DNA of 64,000 nucleotides from Priestia megaterium (GTDB lineage Bacteria; Bacillota; Bacilli; Bacillales; Bacillaceae_H), in the NCBI RefSeq assembly GCF_009497655.1, contig NZ_CP023317.1, positions 1,145,501-1,209,500 of the forward strand, read 5' to 3'. Shown piece by piece: positions 24,722 to 32,965 of the stretch. Under the pieces are notes generated by a model. The model saw nothing but the letters and a program-made list of their open reading frames with translations. It did no database searches and had not been told where the DNA came from. How positions within the stretch are numbered: position 1 is the stretch's first letter; every line of letters begins with the position of its first letter. Both the position numbers and the translations under genes were made by a program.

Positions 24722-25699
24722 ATGGGTAAGTTATTTAGTATCGGTGAAGTATTAATTGATATGATTCCAGCTCAAAAGGGTCTTCAATTGAAAGAAGTGG
24801 AATCGTTTACGCGTGTGCCAGGCGGAGCGCCGGCAAACGTTGCAGCAGTTGTTGCTACATACGGTAATGAGTCAGCGCTTATTACAAAAGTTGGAGAAGA
24901 TGCGTTTGGAGACTTTCTAGTAGATACGCTTCGTGAAGTAGGAGTAGGTACTGATATGGTCTATCGTACAGAAGAAGCAAACACAGCTTTAGCTTTCGTT
25001 TCCCTGCGTGAAGACGGAGAAAGAGATTTCAGCTTCTATCGTAATCCTTCAGCAGATTTATTGTTAACGGAAGACGAAATTAACCCTGATTGGTTTGCAA
25101 GCAACGATCTTCTTCATTTCTGTTCGGTTGATTTAGTTGAAAGTCCTATGAAATACGCTCATATGAAAGCGATTAAAAGCATGAAAGAAAAAGGCGGAGT
25201 TATCAGCTTTGATCCAAATGTACGTCTTCCACTGTGGAAAGACCATGAGCTATGCCGTCAAACGATTTTAGAATTTATTCCTCAAGCGCACATTGTCAAA
25301 ATTTCAGACGACGAGCTAGCGTTTATCACAGGCATTGAAGATGAACAGCAAGCGATTCAGTCTCTATTTACAGGTGACGTTCAAGTAGTTGTGTTCACAA
25401 AAGGTGCAGAAGGCGCAACGCTTTATACAAAAGAAGCTGTCTATGAATCAAACGGTTACAAAGTAGCGGTTGTTGATACAACAGGTGCAGGAGATGCGTT
25501 TATTGGCGGATTCCTTTATCAGCTATTAAGCCGCGACGTGTCACAAGAAAACTTAACGGCTATTCTTGATTCTGACCACGATGCTATTTTGCGCTTTGCA
25601 AATGCAAGCGGTGCCTTAACGACAACTGGAAAAGGTGCGATCAGTTCCATTCCAGCCAAAGAAGTAGTCGAGCAATTTTGTAAGCCTGTAGCTAACTAA
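24722..25699 (+). CDS. PfkB-family carbohydrate kinase (fructokinase-like)
   Basis: A cytoplasmic ribokinase-fold sugar kinase of 325 aa. The N-terminal GEVLIDMIP and FTRVPGGAPANVAA and the C-terminal VVDTTGAGDAFIGGF (about residues 252-266, holding the catalytic Asp and anion hole) mark a typical fructokinase/aminoimidazole-riboside kinase. ATG 24722 is preferred over the in-frame ATG at 24692 because AAGGTGA lies just upstream. The next plus-strand gene is a GRP sugar transporter. An uptake-plus-kinase pair is plausible, though an insertion-like repeat and about 450 bases lie between them. Confidence 0.86.
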   Translation: MGKLFSIGEVLIDMIPAQKGLQLKEVESFTRVPGGAPANVAAVVATYGNESALITKVGEDAFGDFLVDTLREVGVGTDMVYRTEEANTALAFVSLREDGERDFSFYRNPSADLLLTEDEINPDWFASNDLLHFCSVDLVESPMKYAHMKAIKSMKEKGGVISFDPNVRLPLWKDHELCRQTILEFIPQAHIVKISDDELAFITGIEDEQQAIQSLFTGDVQVVVFTKGAEGATLYTKEAVYESNGYKVAVVDTTGAGDAFIGGFLYQLLSRDVSQENLTAILDSDHDAILRFANASGALTTTGKGAISSIPAKEVVEQFCKPVAN

Positions 25700-25930
25700 A
25701 ATGAAAAGGCTTTATCTCTTCTTATTTTCAATCAGCAGAGGCGTCCGTTTCTGCTGATTGCAGATCACATAAGAGGAAAAAGCGAGCTGCGGAGCAAGAA
25801 GAAAAAAATTTTTTCTGTTTTTAAAAAATAATCAAAAAAATTTCTAGCTAAATAATAAATGTTCGTGTTAGTATAATACGAGCAGCAGGAAATAGCGGTT
25901 TTACCACCAATTATGAAAACGTTATATATT

Positions 25931-26062
25931 TATCGATGTAGAAAATTTAATAGGATTAAAGAGCGATCCTATTAAATTTTCTAGACCTAAGCGTCTGTTG
26001 CCCCCCTTGCGGGGTAGGCATCAGACGCTTAGGTGAACCTTTGGGGGAATATTCGAGGGGGA
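25931..26062 (+). repeat. TATCGATGTAG structured repeat, copy B
   Basis: The most complete copy. TATCGATGTAG; an 18-bp A/T-rich stem (arms 25939-25956 and 25966-25983); CTAGACCTAA; a 12-bp stem CCTAAGCGTCTG/CAGACGCTTAGG (25986-25997, 26022-26033) around CCCC-TTGC-GGGG (26003-26014); then the tail GTGAACCTTTGGGGGAATAT and TCGAGGGG. It sits in the leader region of the GRP transporter. The remaining parts of the 25700-26152 gap show only a lone TATAAT (25872-25877). Confidence 0.92.
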
Positions 26063-26152
26063 ACAAGCGTGTAGCCCTTGGTAAAAGAAAAGCAGCAGGT
26101 CGTTACATACGATGTACATAGATTAGAAATAGGAAAGTAGGTTAAGAGAAAG

Positions 26153-27016
26153 ATGGATATTTTGCTAGGTGTTCTTCCTTCCGTTGCGTGGGGAAGCATG
26201 ATTTTAGTTAGTATGAAGATGGGCGGTGGACCTTACAGTCAAACGCTTGGAACAATTATTGGAGCTTTGATTCTTTCATTTGTTCAGTTTATGATTGTGC
26301 AGCCGGTGTTAACGCCAACGCTCGTTATTGTCGGAATTGTTTCAGGTTTGTTCTGGTCAGTAGGTCAAAGCAATCAGTTTAAAAGTGTTCCATACCTTGG
26401 GGTTTCAAAGTCAATGCCGATTTCAACGGGTATGCAATTAGTATCAACAGCTCTTTTTGGTGTTATTGTATTTAAAGAATGGTCAACGCTTCAAACGATT
26501 GTGCTTGGATCTATTGCGATTCTTTTAATACTAGCAGGCGTTGTGCTTTCTTCATTAGACGGTAAAAAAGAAGGAGCACAAGGGACTCCAGGACAAACGA
26601 AAAAAGGAGTCATTACTCTTATCATTTCAAGTCTTGGATTCTTAGTTTACGTCGTTATCGCACGTATTTTCAACGTAGACGCATGGGCAGCACTATTCCC
26701 GCAAGCAATTGGTATGTTAATTGGCGGTTTAATCATTACATACAAACATAAGCCATTTAACAAATATACGATTCGTAATATCTTACCAGGTCTAATCTGG
26801 GCATCTGGAAATATGTTCTTATTCTTATCTCAATCAAGACTAGGCGTAGCAACAAGCTTTTCATTATCGCAAATGGGTATTGTTATTTCTATCTTTGGCG
26901 GTATTGTATTCTTGGGAGAAAAGAAAACAAAGCGTCAATTATTCTATGTATCTCTTGCGAGTGTACTGATTATTTCAGGCGGTATCTGCATAGGCCTCGC
27001 AAAAGCCCACGCTTAA
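26153..27016 (+). CDS. glcU: GRP-family sugar uptake protein (GlcU-like)
   Basis: A 287-aa permease of the drug/metabolite superfamily with ten predicted membrane segments. GRP proteins import glucose or ribose in Gram-positives; B. megaterium and B. subtilis GlcU are the characterised members. Family stretches are LPSVAWGSMILVSMKMGGGP at the N-terminus, VGQSNQFKSVPYLGVSKSMP near residue 65 and the internal duplicate GLIWASGNMFLFLSQSRLGV. The usual partner gene glucose dehydrogenase is absent, and a PfkB kinase lies upstream, so ribose or fructose are alternatives. The gene is bracketed by two TATCGATGTAG repeats, the second beginning on the base after its stop codon. Confidence 0.85.
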   Translation: MDILLGVLPSVAWGSMILVSMKMGGGPYSQTLGTIIGALILSFVQFMIVQPVLTPTLVIVGIVSGLFWSVGQSNQFKSVPYLGVSKSMPISTGMQLVSTALFGVIVFKEWSTLQTIVLGSIAILLILAGVVLSSLDGKKEGAQGTPGQTKKGVITLIISSLGFLVYVVIARIFNVDAWAALFPQAIGMLIGGLIITYKHKPFNKYTIRNILPGLIWASGNMFLFLSQSRLGVATSFSLSQMGIVISIFGGIVFLGEKKTKRQLFYVSLASVLIISGGICIGLAKAHA

Positions 27017-27120
27017 TATATCGATGTAGAAAAACCCCCATGGCTAGAGTGCAGCCATGGGGGTTTTTCTAGACCTAAGGTTTTGAGGCACCCCTTGCGG
27101 GGTAGCCTCAAAACCTTAGT
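27017..27120 (+). repeat. TATCGATGTAG structured repeat, copy C, 3' tail missing
   Basis: Starts immediately after the transporter stop. TATCGATGTAG (27019-27029); a 19-bp perfect stem (27027-27045 with 27053-27071); the linker; a 15-bp perfect stem CCTAAGGTTTTGAGG/CCTCAAAACCTTAG(T) around CCCC-TTGC-GGGG. The conserved tail GTGAACCTTTG is replaced by unrelated sequence. The stem-1 sequence differs entirely from the other copies. Confidence 0.92.
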
Positions 27121-27284
27121 TAAAGTCAAATTCAAAGTCAAATCCATAGTGCTCTTGGAGATTTCCAAGCTGTACGTTTGTGTGAGTGTTTCTCGTTCTT
27201 AAGTCTGATTGTTTTTCATTCTTTGTTAGGAAGCTGTTTGGTGTGAAATGGCTTATAGTAGTAGGAAAGGATGGAGGAGAGGCT

Positions 27285-27731
27285 ATGATTAAGAGTATTT
27301 ATGAGACGCATGTGAAGGTTCGGAATTTGGAGGATTCGATTGAGTTTTATAGACGTCTTGGGCTGACGTTTGTTCATAAAATTGAAGAGCGGCGCTGTGC
27401 TTTTTTCTTTGTTGGTGAACAAAAGCAGATGCTCGGGCTTTGGGAAACCGATGAAAAAGAGTTGAAAAGAAGTCATTTTGCTTTTGGAATTGAAGCAGCA
27501 GATATTCATGAAGCGTTAACGTGGCTGCGTTCAAAAGGCATTGAGCCGGAAGAAACGTCGTTTGGAAAGCCTCAAACAGAGCCAATTGTTCATACGTGGA
27601 TGCCGGCAGCTTGCGTGTATTTTAATGACCCTGACGGTAACAGCTTGGAGTTAATTACGCTTTTGAATGATGAGCCTGTCGTATCTAAGGATTTTCCGTA
27701 TTTAAGTGAATGGAACATGAAACAGCAGTGA
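27285..27731 (+). CDS. VOC-family (glyoxalase/bleomycin-resistance fold) protein
   Basis: A 148-aa metal-binding dioxygenase/lyase-fold protein. Visible features: YETHVKVRNLEDSIEFYRRL at the N-terminus (first ligand His), a middle RSHFAFGIE (second ligand site) and the C-terminal VYFNDPDGNSLELITLL (Glu ligand). ATG 27285 has GGAGGAGAGG 5 bases upstream; the longer frame from 27186 lacks a site. The substrate is unknown; it may detoxify an electrophile or antibiotic. Confidence 0.8.
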   Translation: MIKSIYETHVKVRNLEDSIEFYRRLGLTFVHKIEERRCAFFFVGEQKQMLGLWETDEKELKRSHFAFGIEAADIHEALTWLRSKGIEPEETSFGKPQTEPIVHTWMPAACVYFNDPDGNSLELITLLNDEPVVSKDFPYLSEWNMKQQ

Positions 27732-27748
27732 AAACTGCTGTTTTTTTG
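27722..27748 (+). terminator. Terminator overlapping the end of the VOC gene
   Basis: ACAGCAGTgaaaACTGCTGT with seven T; the stem includes the last codons and the stop. Confidence 0.9.
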
Positions 27749-27766
27749 TGTATCATAAACGTAAGA

Positions 27767-27795
27767 TTGACATAATAATAAACATATAATATATT
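27767..27795 (+). promoter_or_regulatory. Sigma-A promoter of the DUF2087 gene
   Basis: TTGACA (27767-27772), 17-bp spacer, TATATT (27790-27795), 43 bases before the ATG. Confidence 0.8.
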
Positions 27796-27837
27796 TGTTT
27801 ATAAATTAATAAACAAAATAGAAAGGTGTCTATTTAA

Positions 27838-28971
27838 ATGGTAAACGACTTGTTTTGGGAATCATCTTTTGAAGATATGAAGAAAGGGTACGGGGAAAGC
27901 GAAGATCACTACCACTGCTTACTGTGCGGTGAAAGTATTGAAAAAGGCATTATTTATCCGGTGGAAGGTGTTTTTTATGAAGCAAAACGCTATATGAAGC
28001 TTCATATTGAACAGCAGCACAGATCTGTATTTCATCATTTAATAGGGCTAGATAAAGAGGTAACCGGTCTTTCTGATCATCAAAAAAATTTAGTGAAGTT
28101 TTTTAAAGAAGGAAAAAGCGATAGTGATATTCAAAAAGAAATGGGAATCGGCAGTTCATCCACCATTCGGAATCACCGCTTTACGTTAAAGAAAAAAGAG
28201 CGTCAGGCAAAAGTGTTTTTAACGCTGATGGAACTGTTAAATGAAGGGGAAGAAGAGAAGGCGGTACCCGTAACAAATACGGCGCCTAAAAGAAGTCAGC
28301 GCTACAGCGTTAGTGATGAAGAACGTGAAAAAATTTTAGCGAAGAATTTTCCGCAAGGTTTAAACGGACCGCTTCGCACTTTTCATTTGCAAGAAAAACA
28401 CCGTCTTGTTGTTCTTGAAGAATTAAGCGGGCATTTTGAGTTTGGCGCAACGTATACCGAAAAAGAAGTAAATGATAGGTTAACACCTTTTTATGACGAT
28501 TATGCGGTGCTGCGACGCTATTTAATTGAGTACGGGTTCTTAGAGCGCAGCGCAGACGGAAGCAGCTACTGGAGAAAAGGAGAGACAGAGATGAGTACTG
28601 ATTCGAAAGACTACAAAAAACAAATGAAGCAGCTAGCGAAAGAAGTAAAAACAGAAGGCGGCGTGTATCAAATTAAAAACCTTCACAACGATAAGATTTA
28701 TATTGGCTCTACGCCTAACATCAAAACGTTAAACGGCGTAAAGTTCACGTTAAAGACGAACACTCATCAAAATAAAGAGCTTCAAGATGAGTGGAATACG
28801 TATGGTGCGGATGCTTTTTCAATTGAGATGCTGGAAACGATTAAAAGAGAAGAAGAAAAAGCACTTTCAAAAAAGGATTTGCTAAAACTAGAAGCGAAAT
28901 GGTTAGAGAAGCTGCAGCCTTACGGCGAAAAAGGCTATCATTCGCCGAAAGCTGATACAAAGGAGAAATAG
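27838..28971 (+). CDS. DUF2087 regulator-like protein with C-terminal GIY-YIG domain
   Basis: A 377-aa multidomain protein. N-terminal part (1-60): a CxxC plus HxxxxH zinc-finger-like unit (HYHCLLCGESI, KLHIEQQH). Next (about 75-135): a LuxR-like helix-turn-helix (GLSDHQKNLVKFFKEGKSDS). Next (about 160-245): DUF2087 with RLVVLEELSGHFEFGATYTE and DYAVLRRYLIEYGFLERSAD. C-terminal (about 268-355): GIY-YIG-like GGVYQIKNLHNDKIYIGST and ELQDEWNTYGADAFSIEMLE. The catalytic Arg expected after the YIG motif is not evident, so the nuclease may be inactive or use another residue. It may be a DNA-binding sensor. It runs into the MATE gene two bases later, implying co-expression. Confidence 0.78.
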   Translation: MVNDLFWESSFEDMKKGYGESEDHYHCLLCGESIEKGIIYPVEGVFYEAKRYMKLHIEQQHRSVFHHLIGLDKEVTGLSDHQKNLVKFFKEGKSDSDIQKEMGIGSSSTIRNHRFTLKKKERQAKVFLTLMELLNEGEEEKAVPVTNTAPKRSQRYSVSDEEREKILAKNFPQGLNGPLRTFHLQEKHRLVVLEELSGHFEFGATYTEKEVNDRLTPFYDDYAVLRRYLIEYGFLERSADGSSYWRKGETEMSTDSKDYKKQMKQLAKEVKTEGGVYQIKNLHNDKIYIGSTPNIKTLNGVKFTLKTNTHQNKELQDEWNTYGADAFSIEMLETIKREEEKALSKKDLLKLEAKWLEKLQPYGEKGYHSPKADTKEK

Positions 28972-28973
28972 GT

Positions 28974-30356
28974 GTGAAGAATCAAGATGTGAAAAGTGAA
29001 GTAGTGGAATCAGAAAAATCCGTCAGTAAGCTGATGCTTGTGTTTTTGATTCCGCTCATGTTAAGTAACGCCATGCAGTCCGTTGGGCAGCTGGCAGGAA
29101 GTATTATTGTCGGAAGAGCGCTTGGAGTTGATGCGTTAGCCGCTATTTCCGCTTTTTTTCCTCTGTTTTTTCTGCTCGTGTCGTTTTCGATTGGAATTGG
29201 GTCAGGAAGTTCCATTTTAATCGGGCAAGCGTACGGGGCACAAAATGAAAAACGAGTGAAAGAAATTATCGGTACCACGCTCACGTTTACCTTTTTAGTC
29301 GGAATTGTGCTTGCTGTTTTGGGAAGCATATTTGCTCCGGAGATTCTTCGGATTATGGGAACGCCGGCTAATATTATTGACGTAACGGTTCACTATGCGC
29401 GCATTTTGTTTGTGGCAATTCCTGTTTTGTTTTTATACTTTGTTTATACGACGTTTATGCGCGGAACCGGAGACTCTAAAACGCCTTTTTACTTTTTAGT
29501 TGTGAGTACGGTCTTAAACCTCATTTTTCTTCCGATTTTAATTTTTGGATGGATCGGAGTGCCAAAGCTTGGCGTGTACGGCGCTGCATACGCAACGGTG
29601 TTTTCAACCGTATTAACGTTCATTATTATGATCATTTATTTACGCAAGAAAAATCATCCGTTAAAGTTTGACGCCTCTATTTCATTAAAAATGGACGGAA
29701 CGCTGTTAAAGCTGCTTATGCGTTTAGGGATTCCCGCGAGTATCAATATGATTTTAGTTTCTCTTTCTGAAATTGCGGTTATTACGTTTGTAAACGGATT
29801 TGGCTCAGACGCTACAGCGGCGTACGGAGCGGTGAACCAAGTAGCAAGCTATGTACAAATGCCGGCAATCAGCTTAGGAATTGCGGTTTCTATTTTTGCG
29901 GCGCAGTCGATTGGCGCCAATAAATTTGAGCGTTTAAAAGAAGTGATTCGCTCTGGAATTATGCTGAATTACGTTATTGGCAGCGTGTTGATTTTACTTA
30001 TTTATCTCTTTTCCAATCAAATATTAGCACTGTTTTTAACAAATCAGCACACGCTCCATATTGCCGAAGAGCTGTTAGTGATAACGCTTTGGAGCTATTT
30101 GATTTTCGGCCATGCGCAAATTATTACCGCTACGATGCGAGCAAGCGGTACGGTGCTGTGGCCTACGGTATTTAGCATTATGGCGATTTGGTGTGTGGAA
30201 GTACCCGTAGCCTACGTGTTATCGCAGTTTACGTCTCTTGAAATCAAAGGGATTTGGATCGGATATCCAGCGGCGTTTGTTGTCAGCTTAATCCTGCAGT
30301 ACAGCTATTATCAATTTGTATGGAAGAAAAAGAAAATTGAACGTCTTGTCGGATAA
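28974..30356 (+). CDS. MATE-family multidrug efflux transporter
   Basis: A 460-aa sodium- or proton-driven exporter with 12 predicted membrane segments in two homologous halves (LMLVFLIPLMLSNAMQSVGQ opens the first, LLKLLMRLGIPASINMILVS the second). It starts with GTG 28974 behind AAAGGAGAAATAG, only two bases after the DUF2087 stop, so both share one mRNA. The upstream protein could be its regulator. Substrates cannot be read from sequence. Confidence 0.9.
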   Translation: MKNQDVKSEVVESEKSVSKLMLVFLIPLMLSNAMQSVGQLAGSIIVGRALGVDALAAISAFFPLFFLLVSFSIGIGSGSSILIGQAYGAQNEKRVKEIIGTTLTFTFLVGIVLAVLGSIFAPEILRIMGTPANIIDVTVHYARILFVAIPVLFLYFVYTTFMRGTGDSKTPFYFLVVSTVLNLIFLPILIFGWIGVPKLGVYGAAYATVFSTVLTFIIMIIYLRKKNHPLKFDASISLKMDGTLLKLLMRLGIPASINMILVSLSEIAVITFVNGFGSDATAAYGAVNQVASYVQMPAISLGIAVSIFAAQSIGANKFERLKEVIRSGIMLNYVIGSVLILLIYLFSNQILALFLTNQHTLHIAEELLVITLWSYLIFGHAQIITATMRASGTVLWPTVFSIMAIWCVEVPVAYVLSQFTSLEIKGIWIGYPAAFVVSLILQYSYYQFVWKKKKIERLVG

Positions 30357-30383
30357 AAAACGAGCGGAAACGCTCGTTTTTTA
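30355..30383 (+). terminator. Terminator after the MATE gene
   Basis: AAAAAACGAGCGgaaaCGCTCGTTTTTT. Confidence 0.93.
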
Positions 30384-30466
30384 TTTTTTCTAATTAAAAC
30401 ACCCTTAGCAAAGAGTTTTAATAGGATAGTGCATATAACTTTTTAATGAAAAGAGGGTATGAGACT

Positions 30467-31111
30467 ATGAGTAAATCTGGATTTGTGCCGGATAATTCAA
30501 ATATTAAAAAAAGCTCAGGAACGCCTAATCTGTCAGTGAACTATAAGCAAAACGTCCTGTTCAAACGAAATGATCAAAATATAGCGTATCAACTAACCTC
30601 AACTCAGCTGCCGCCAATGCTCGGAGGTGCTTTTGTTGATTTATATATGACGAAAGGGCATATGAGAGAACCGCACTGGCATCCAAATGCTTGGGAATTA
30701 GATGTCGTCGTTTCAGGTGAAGTGCAGGTGTCTGTCTTGGACCCTGATACAAGCAGCATGCACAATTACCGAATAAAAGAAGGCGAAGTTGTTTTTATAC
30801 CGATGGGCTGGTGGCATTGGATTGAACCTCTATCGGAAGAAGCGCATCTGCATCTCTTTTTTAACAATGATCAATTTGAGTCTACAGAAGGATCCGACGT
30901 GCTGCGCTTAACGCCTCCTATTGTGTTTCAAAAAGCATACGGAGTAAGCGCAAACGAAGTAGCAGAAGCCGTCGCTCCGATTACCGATACGGTTGTGATT
31001 GGACCGCCTAATAATCATTCTTTTTATCAAAAGAGCTATCTCAAAGATGAACGGGATGAAAGAATTGTGGTTAAAATAAATGAAAAAGTGGTGCCTGCTG
31101 AAGATAAGTAG
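30467..31111 (+). CDS. Single-domain cupin protein (oxalate-decarboxylase-like)
   Basis: A 214-aa cytoplasmic cupin. Motif 1 fits G(X)5HXH(X)4E(X)6G exactly in GHMREPHWHPNAWELDVVVS-G, and motif 2 is GEVVFIPMGWWHW, so the three His and one Glu metal ligands are complete. Oxalate decarboxylases and their single-domain relatives share this pattern, but a true decarboxylase has two cupin domains. ATG 30467 follows AGAGGG at 9 bases; the ATG at 30446 lacks a site. The gene ends two bases before a family-2 repeat. Confidence 0.78.
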   Translation: MSKSGFVPDNSNIKKSSGTPNLSVNYKQNVLFKRNDQNIAYQLTSTQLPPMLGGAFVDLYMTKGHMREPHWHPNAWELDVVVSGEVQVSVLDPDTSSMHNYRIKEGEVVFIPMGWWHWIEPLSEEAHLHLFFNNDQFESTEGSDVLRLTPPIVFQKAYGVSANEVAEAVAPITDTVVIGPPNNHSFYQKSYLKDERDERIVVKINEKVVPAEDK

Positions 31112-31112
31112 C

Positions 31113-31449
31113 AAAAAAAGAGGCTGGGATAAAAGTCTTTTAGGCGAAGTGAAAAACGAACCATGAATCTTTAATTCACGGTTCGTTTTCCTGTTATAGT
31201 GAACGTAGATTTCATTTGTTTCATTCCTTCTAGCAGTTGATTGGAGGGCAAGGCGAAGACTCCTGCGGGAAAAGCGGAACAGATGAGACCCCGCAGGAGC
31301 GCAAGCGACGAGGAGGCTCAGCGGCCGCCCGCGGAAAGCGAAGTCTTGCACGGAAATCAACTGCGGTGTCACAAGCAGTTCAGCTTATGTATCTCCTTTG
31401 GTCGTCTTTAGATTGGTTTCATTTTGTTATGTCCCAGCCTCTTTTTCGT
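31113..31449 (+). repeat. GAGGCTGGGA inverted-repeat element, copy 1 (complete)
   Basis: A 335-bp MITE-like element with perfect 15-bp terminal inverted repeats AAAAAGAGGCTGGGA (31115-31129) and TCCCAGCCTCTTTTT (31432-31446). Inside are a terminator-like hairpin AAACGAACC.../...GGTTCGTTTT (about 31155-31192), a long-range pair GCAGTTGATT/AATCAACTGC (31233-31242, 31355-31364) and a GC-rich stem CTCCTGCGGG/CCCGCAGGAG (31260-31269, 31290-31299). It fills the whole gap between the convergent cupin and LCP-like genes. There is no coding capacity; short frames within it are spurious. Confidence 0.9.
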
Positions 31450-31458
31450 GAAGCGTTT

Positions 31459-32289
31459 TTATAAAAACAGCTCGTTGCGTTCTAAGTGCTTATACAGCCG
31501 CGTTGTGACTTGTTTTTGATTCCATTCGTTTTGCGGAAACTGCTGCTTGTCTACGTGAGCAACGGCCAGCTTGTAGGTTTTTTGAATCCGTTTGATATCA
31601 TTAAAGGTTGCGTTGGTTTCAATGTGATCAGCGAGCGTAAATACAAGAGAATGCAGCTTTGTAACATTGGGAATCGTAGCTCCTTGGCTGAAAATGGCTT
31701 TCGCGACGGACAGCTGTCTTTCATGCGCCGTAAAGACGTCTTGTTCATTCCGCTCCTTTAAATAAACAAGTGCTTCTTTTCCGTTAAGGCGAATCGCTCC
31801 TTTTGGAAAAACAATGTTGCTGTGTTCAAAAGCACGTTTGTTTGTGACGATAATGCCGCCTAATTTATCTACAGCATCGACGACTGACTGCTGATCCATT
31901 TTGACATAATAATCAACAGGAAGCTTTGCATATGCTTCGACTTTTTTTACAACAGCATTCATATTTCCTTGATGATAAATGGTTCGCAGTGTTTCATTGC
32001 CGAGCTGAGTTGACCCTGGCAAGTGGGTCATTTTTATTGATTCATGCTGCTTATTAACAGTCATATACACAAATGACGTATTTTGATGGTTTTCTTGAAT
32101 TAAAAGCAGGGAAAACGGTTGTCCTTTTTTTAAATTGACGTGTGTTTTGTTACCATGCTCAAGCGGTACATACGTTTGATCAACGGCAGCTTTCACCGTA
32201 TGATAGCCTGCAAACGTGATGCTGACAAAACTGACGAGTAAAAATAGTACGAGACCGCCAATCCACTCTTTTTTTGCTTTGCTGCTCAT
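31459..32289 (-). CDS. Degenerate LCP-family protein
   Basis: A 276-aa membrane-anchored protein (membrane segment about residues 9-31) that aligns along its length with the LCP ligase at 3239-4195, keeping [47 protein letters not shown] and [11 protein letters not shown]. The catalytic positions are lost: GVDxR is IQENH, RSDS is NTSF, IPRDT is LPGST, and the late RxxxR run is eroded. It is thus unlikely to transfer glycopolymers and may act as a binding or regulatory partner. The ATG at 32289 has AAAGGTGAG upstream; an upstream frame to 32352 has no site. Confidence 0.78.
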   Translation of the reverse strand: MSSKAKKEWIGGLVLFLLVSFVSITFAGYHTVKAAVDQTYVPLEHGNKTHVNLKKGQPFSLLLIQENHQNTSFVYMTVNKQHESIKMTHLPGSTQLGNETLRTIYHQGNMNAVVKKVEAYAKLPVDYYVKMDQQSVVDAVDKLGGIIVTNKRAFEHSNIVFPKGAIRLNGKEALVYLKERNEQDVFTAHERQLSVAKAIFSQGATIPNVTKLHSLVFTLADHIETNATFNDIKRIQKTYKLAVAHVDKQQFPQNEWNQKQVTTRLYKHLERNELFL

Positions 32290-32365
32290 CGTCTCACCTT
32301 TTTCTATCGAATTCGTTCGTAGTATTGCCATCTTAAAAGGGGAGTAAAACAAATGAGCGCTATTT

Positions 32366-32737
32366 TTATTGGATATCTTGCTTTTTCTTGGCGTAGGTTT
32401 TGAGCTCTGTAATTAAAATTGCTTGTTCTTCCACATTGTTAAACGCTTCAATGCCATAAAGGTATTCGGTGTGCCGTTTTTCTTTCCACACGCAAAGTCC
32501 GGTAATATGGATCGGTTTTTCATTTAAATAAAAGCTGATTTTTAGCTGAATTTGATGATTGAAAATAGGTAAATCAAGCGGCGTAATTATTTTGATTCCT
32601 TTTGGTGAAAGGTCGATAACAGACAAAGGACCTGGCTTAGAATCGATTTCTTTGTTGTCGTATTTAGCAATGGAAAACGTTCCAACAATGGGAGTCTCAA
32701 ATAAAAAGCGAAACGGTTCTTCACGTTTAAAATGCAT
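32366..32737 (-). CDS. PilZ-domain protein with altered arginine motif
   Basis: A 123-aa single PilZ domain, a fold that binds cyclic di-GMP. The DxSxxG motif is intact (VIDLSPKGIKI, about residues 41-51). The N-terminal arginine motif, normally R-R-E-x-F-R, reads R-E-E-P-F-R (residues 5-10), so the RxxxR pair is broken and binding may be weak or lost. It lies upstream of the degenerate LCP gene in the same direction (77-base gap) and may be co-transcribed, suggesting a shared role at the cell surface. Confidence 0.75.
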   Translation of the reverse strand: MHFKREEPFRFLFETPIVGTFSIAKYDNKEIDSKPGPLSVIDLSPKGIKIITPLDLPIFNHQIQLKISFYLNEKPIHITGLCVWKEKRHTEYLYGIEAFNNVEEQAILITELKTYAKKKQDIQ

Positions 32738-32835
32738 GTATCATCAGTCCTTTTCGTAATCTAAGTTTGTTAAGTAAGTATTCGATGAAAGTCTAAAAAT
32801 TCCTACACGTTTTTCCCCATCCCCCATATAATGTT

Positions 32836-32965
32836 TATCGATGTAGAATATCTACCATGGCCACAGACCGGCCATGGTAGATATTCTAGACCTAATCGTA
32901 GGTCACCCCCCTTGCGGGGTTGGTGGCCTACGATTAGGTGGACCTTTGTGGGAGTATTCGAGAGG
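32836..32965 (+). repeat. TATCGATGTAG structured repeat, copy D
   Basis: TATCGATGTAG (32836-32846); a 19-bp perfect stem (32844-32862 with 32870-32888); linker CTAGACCTAA; a 12-bp perfect stem CCTAATCGTAGG/CCTACGATTAGG (32891-32902, 32927-32938) around CCCC-TTGC-GGGG; tail TGGACCTTTGTGGGAGTATT and CGAGAGG. It lies between the divergent PilZ and corA units; a 60-aa frame across it is spurious. Confidence 0.92.

Noticed and set aside
31237-31464. Short plus-strand frames inside the family-2 repeats (also 45921-46161) and across repeat copy D (32831-33013)
   Set aside because: They lie entirely in the repeat elements, vary with the copy and have no ribosome binding sites.
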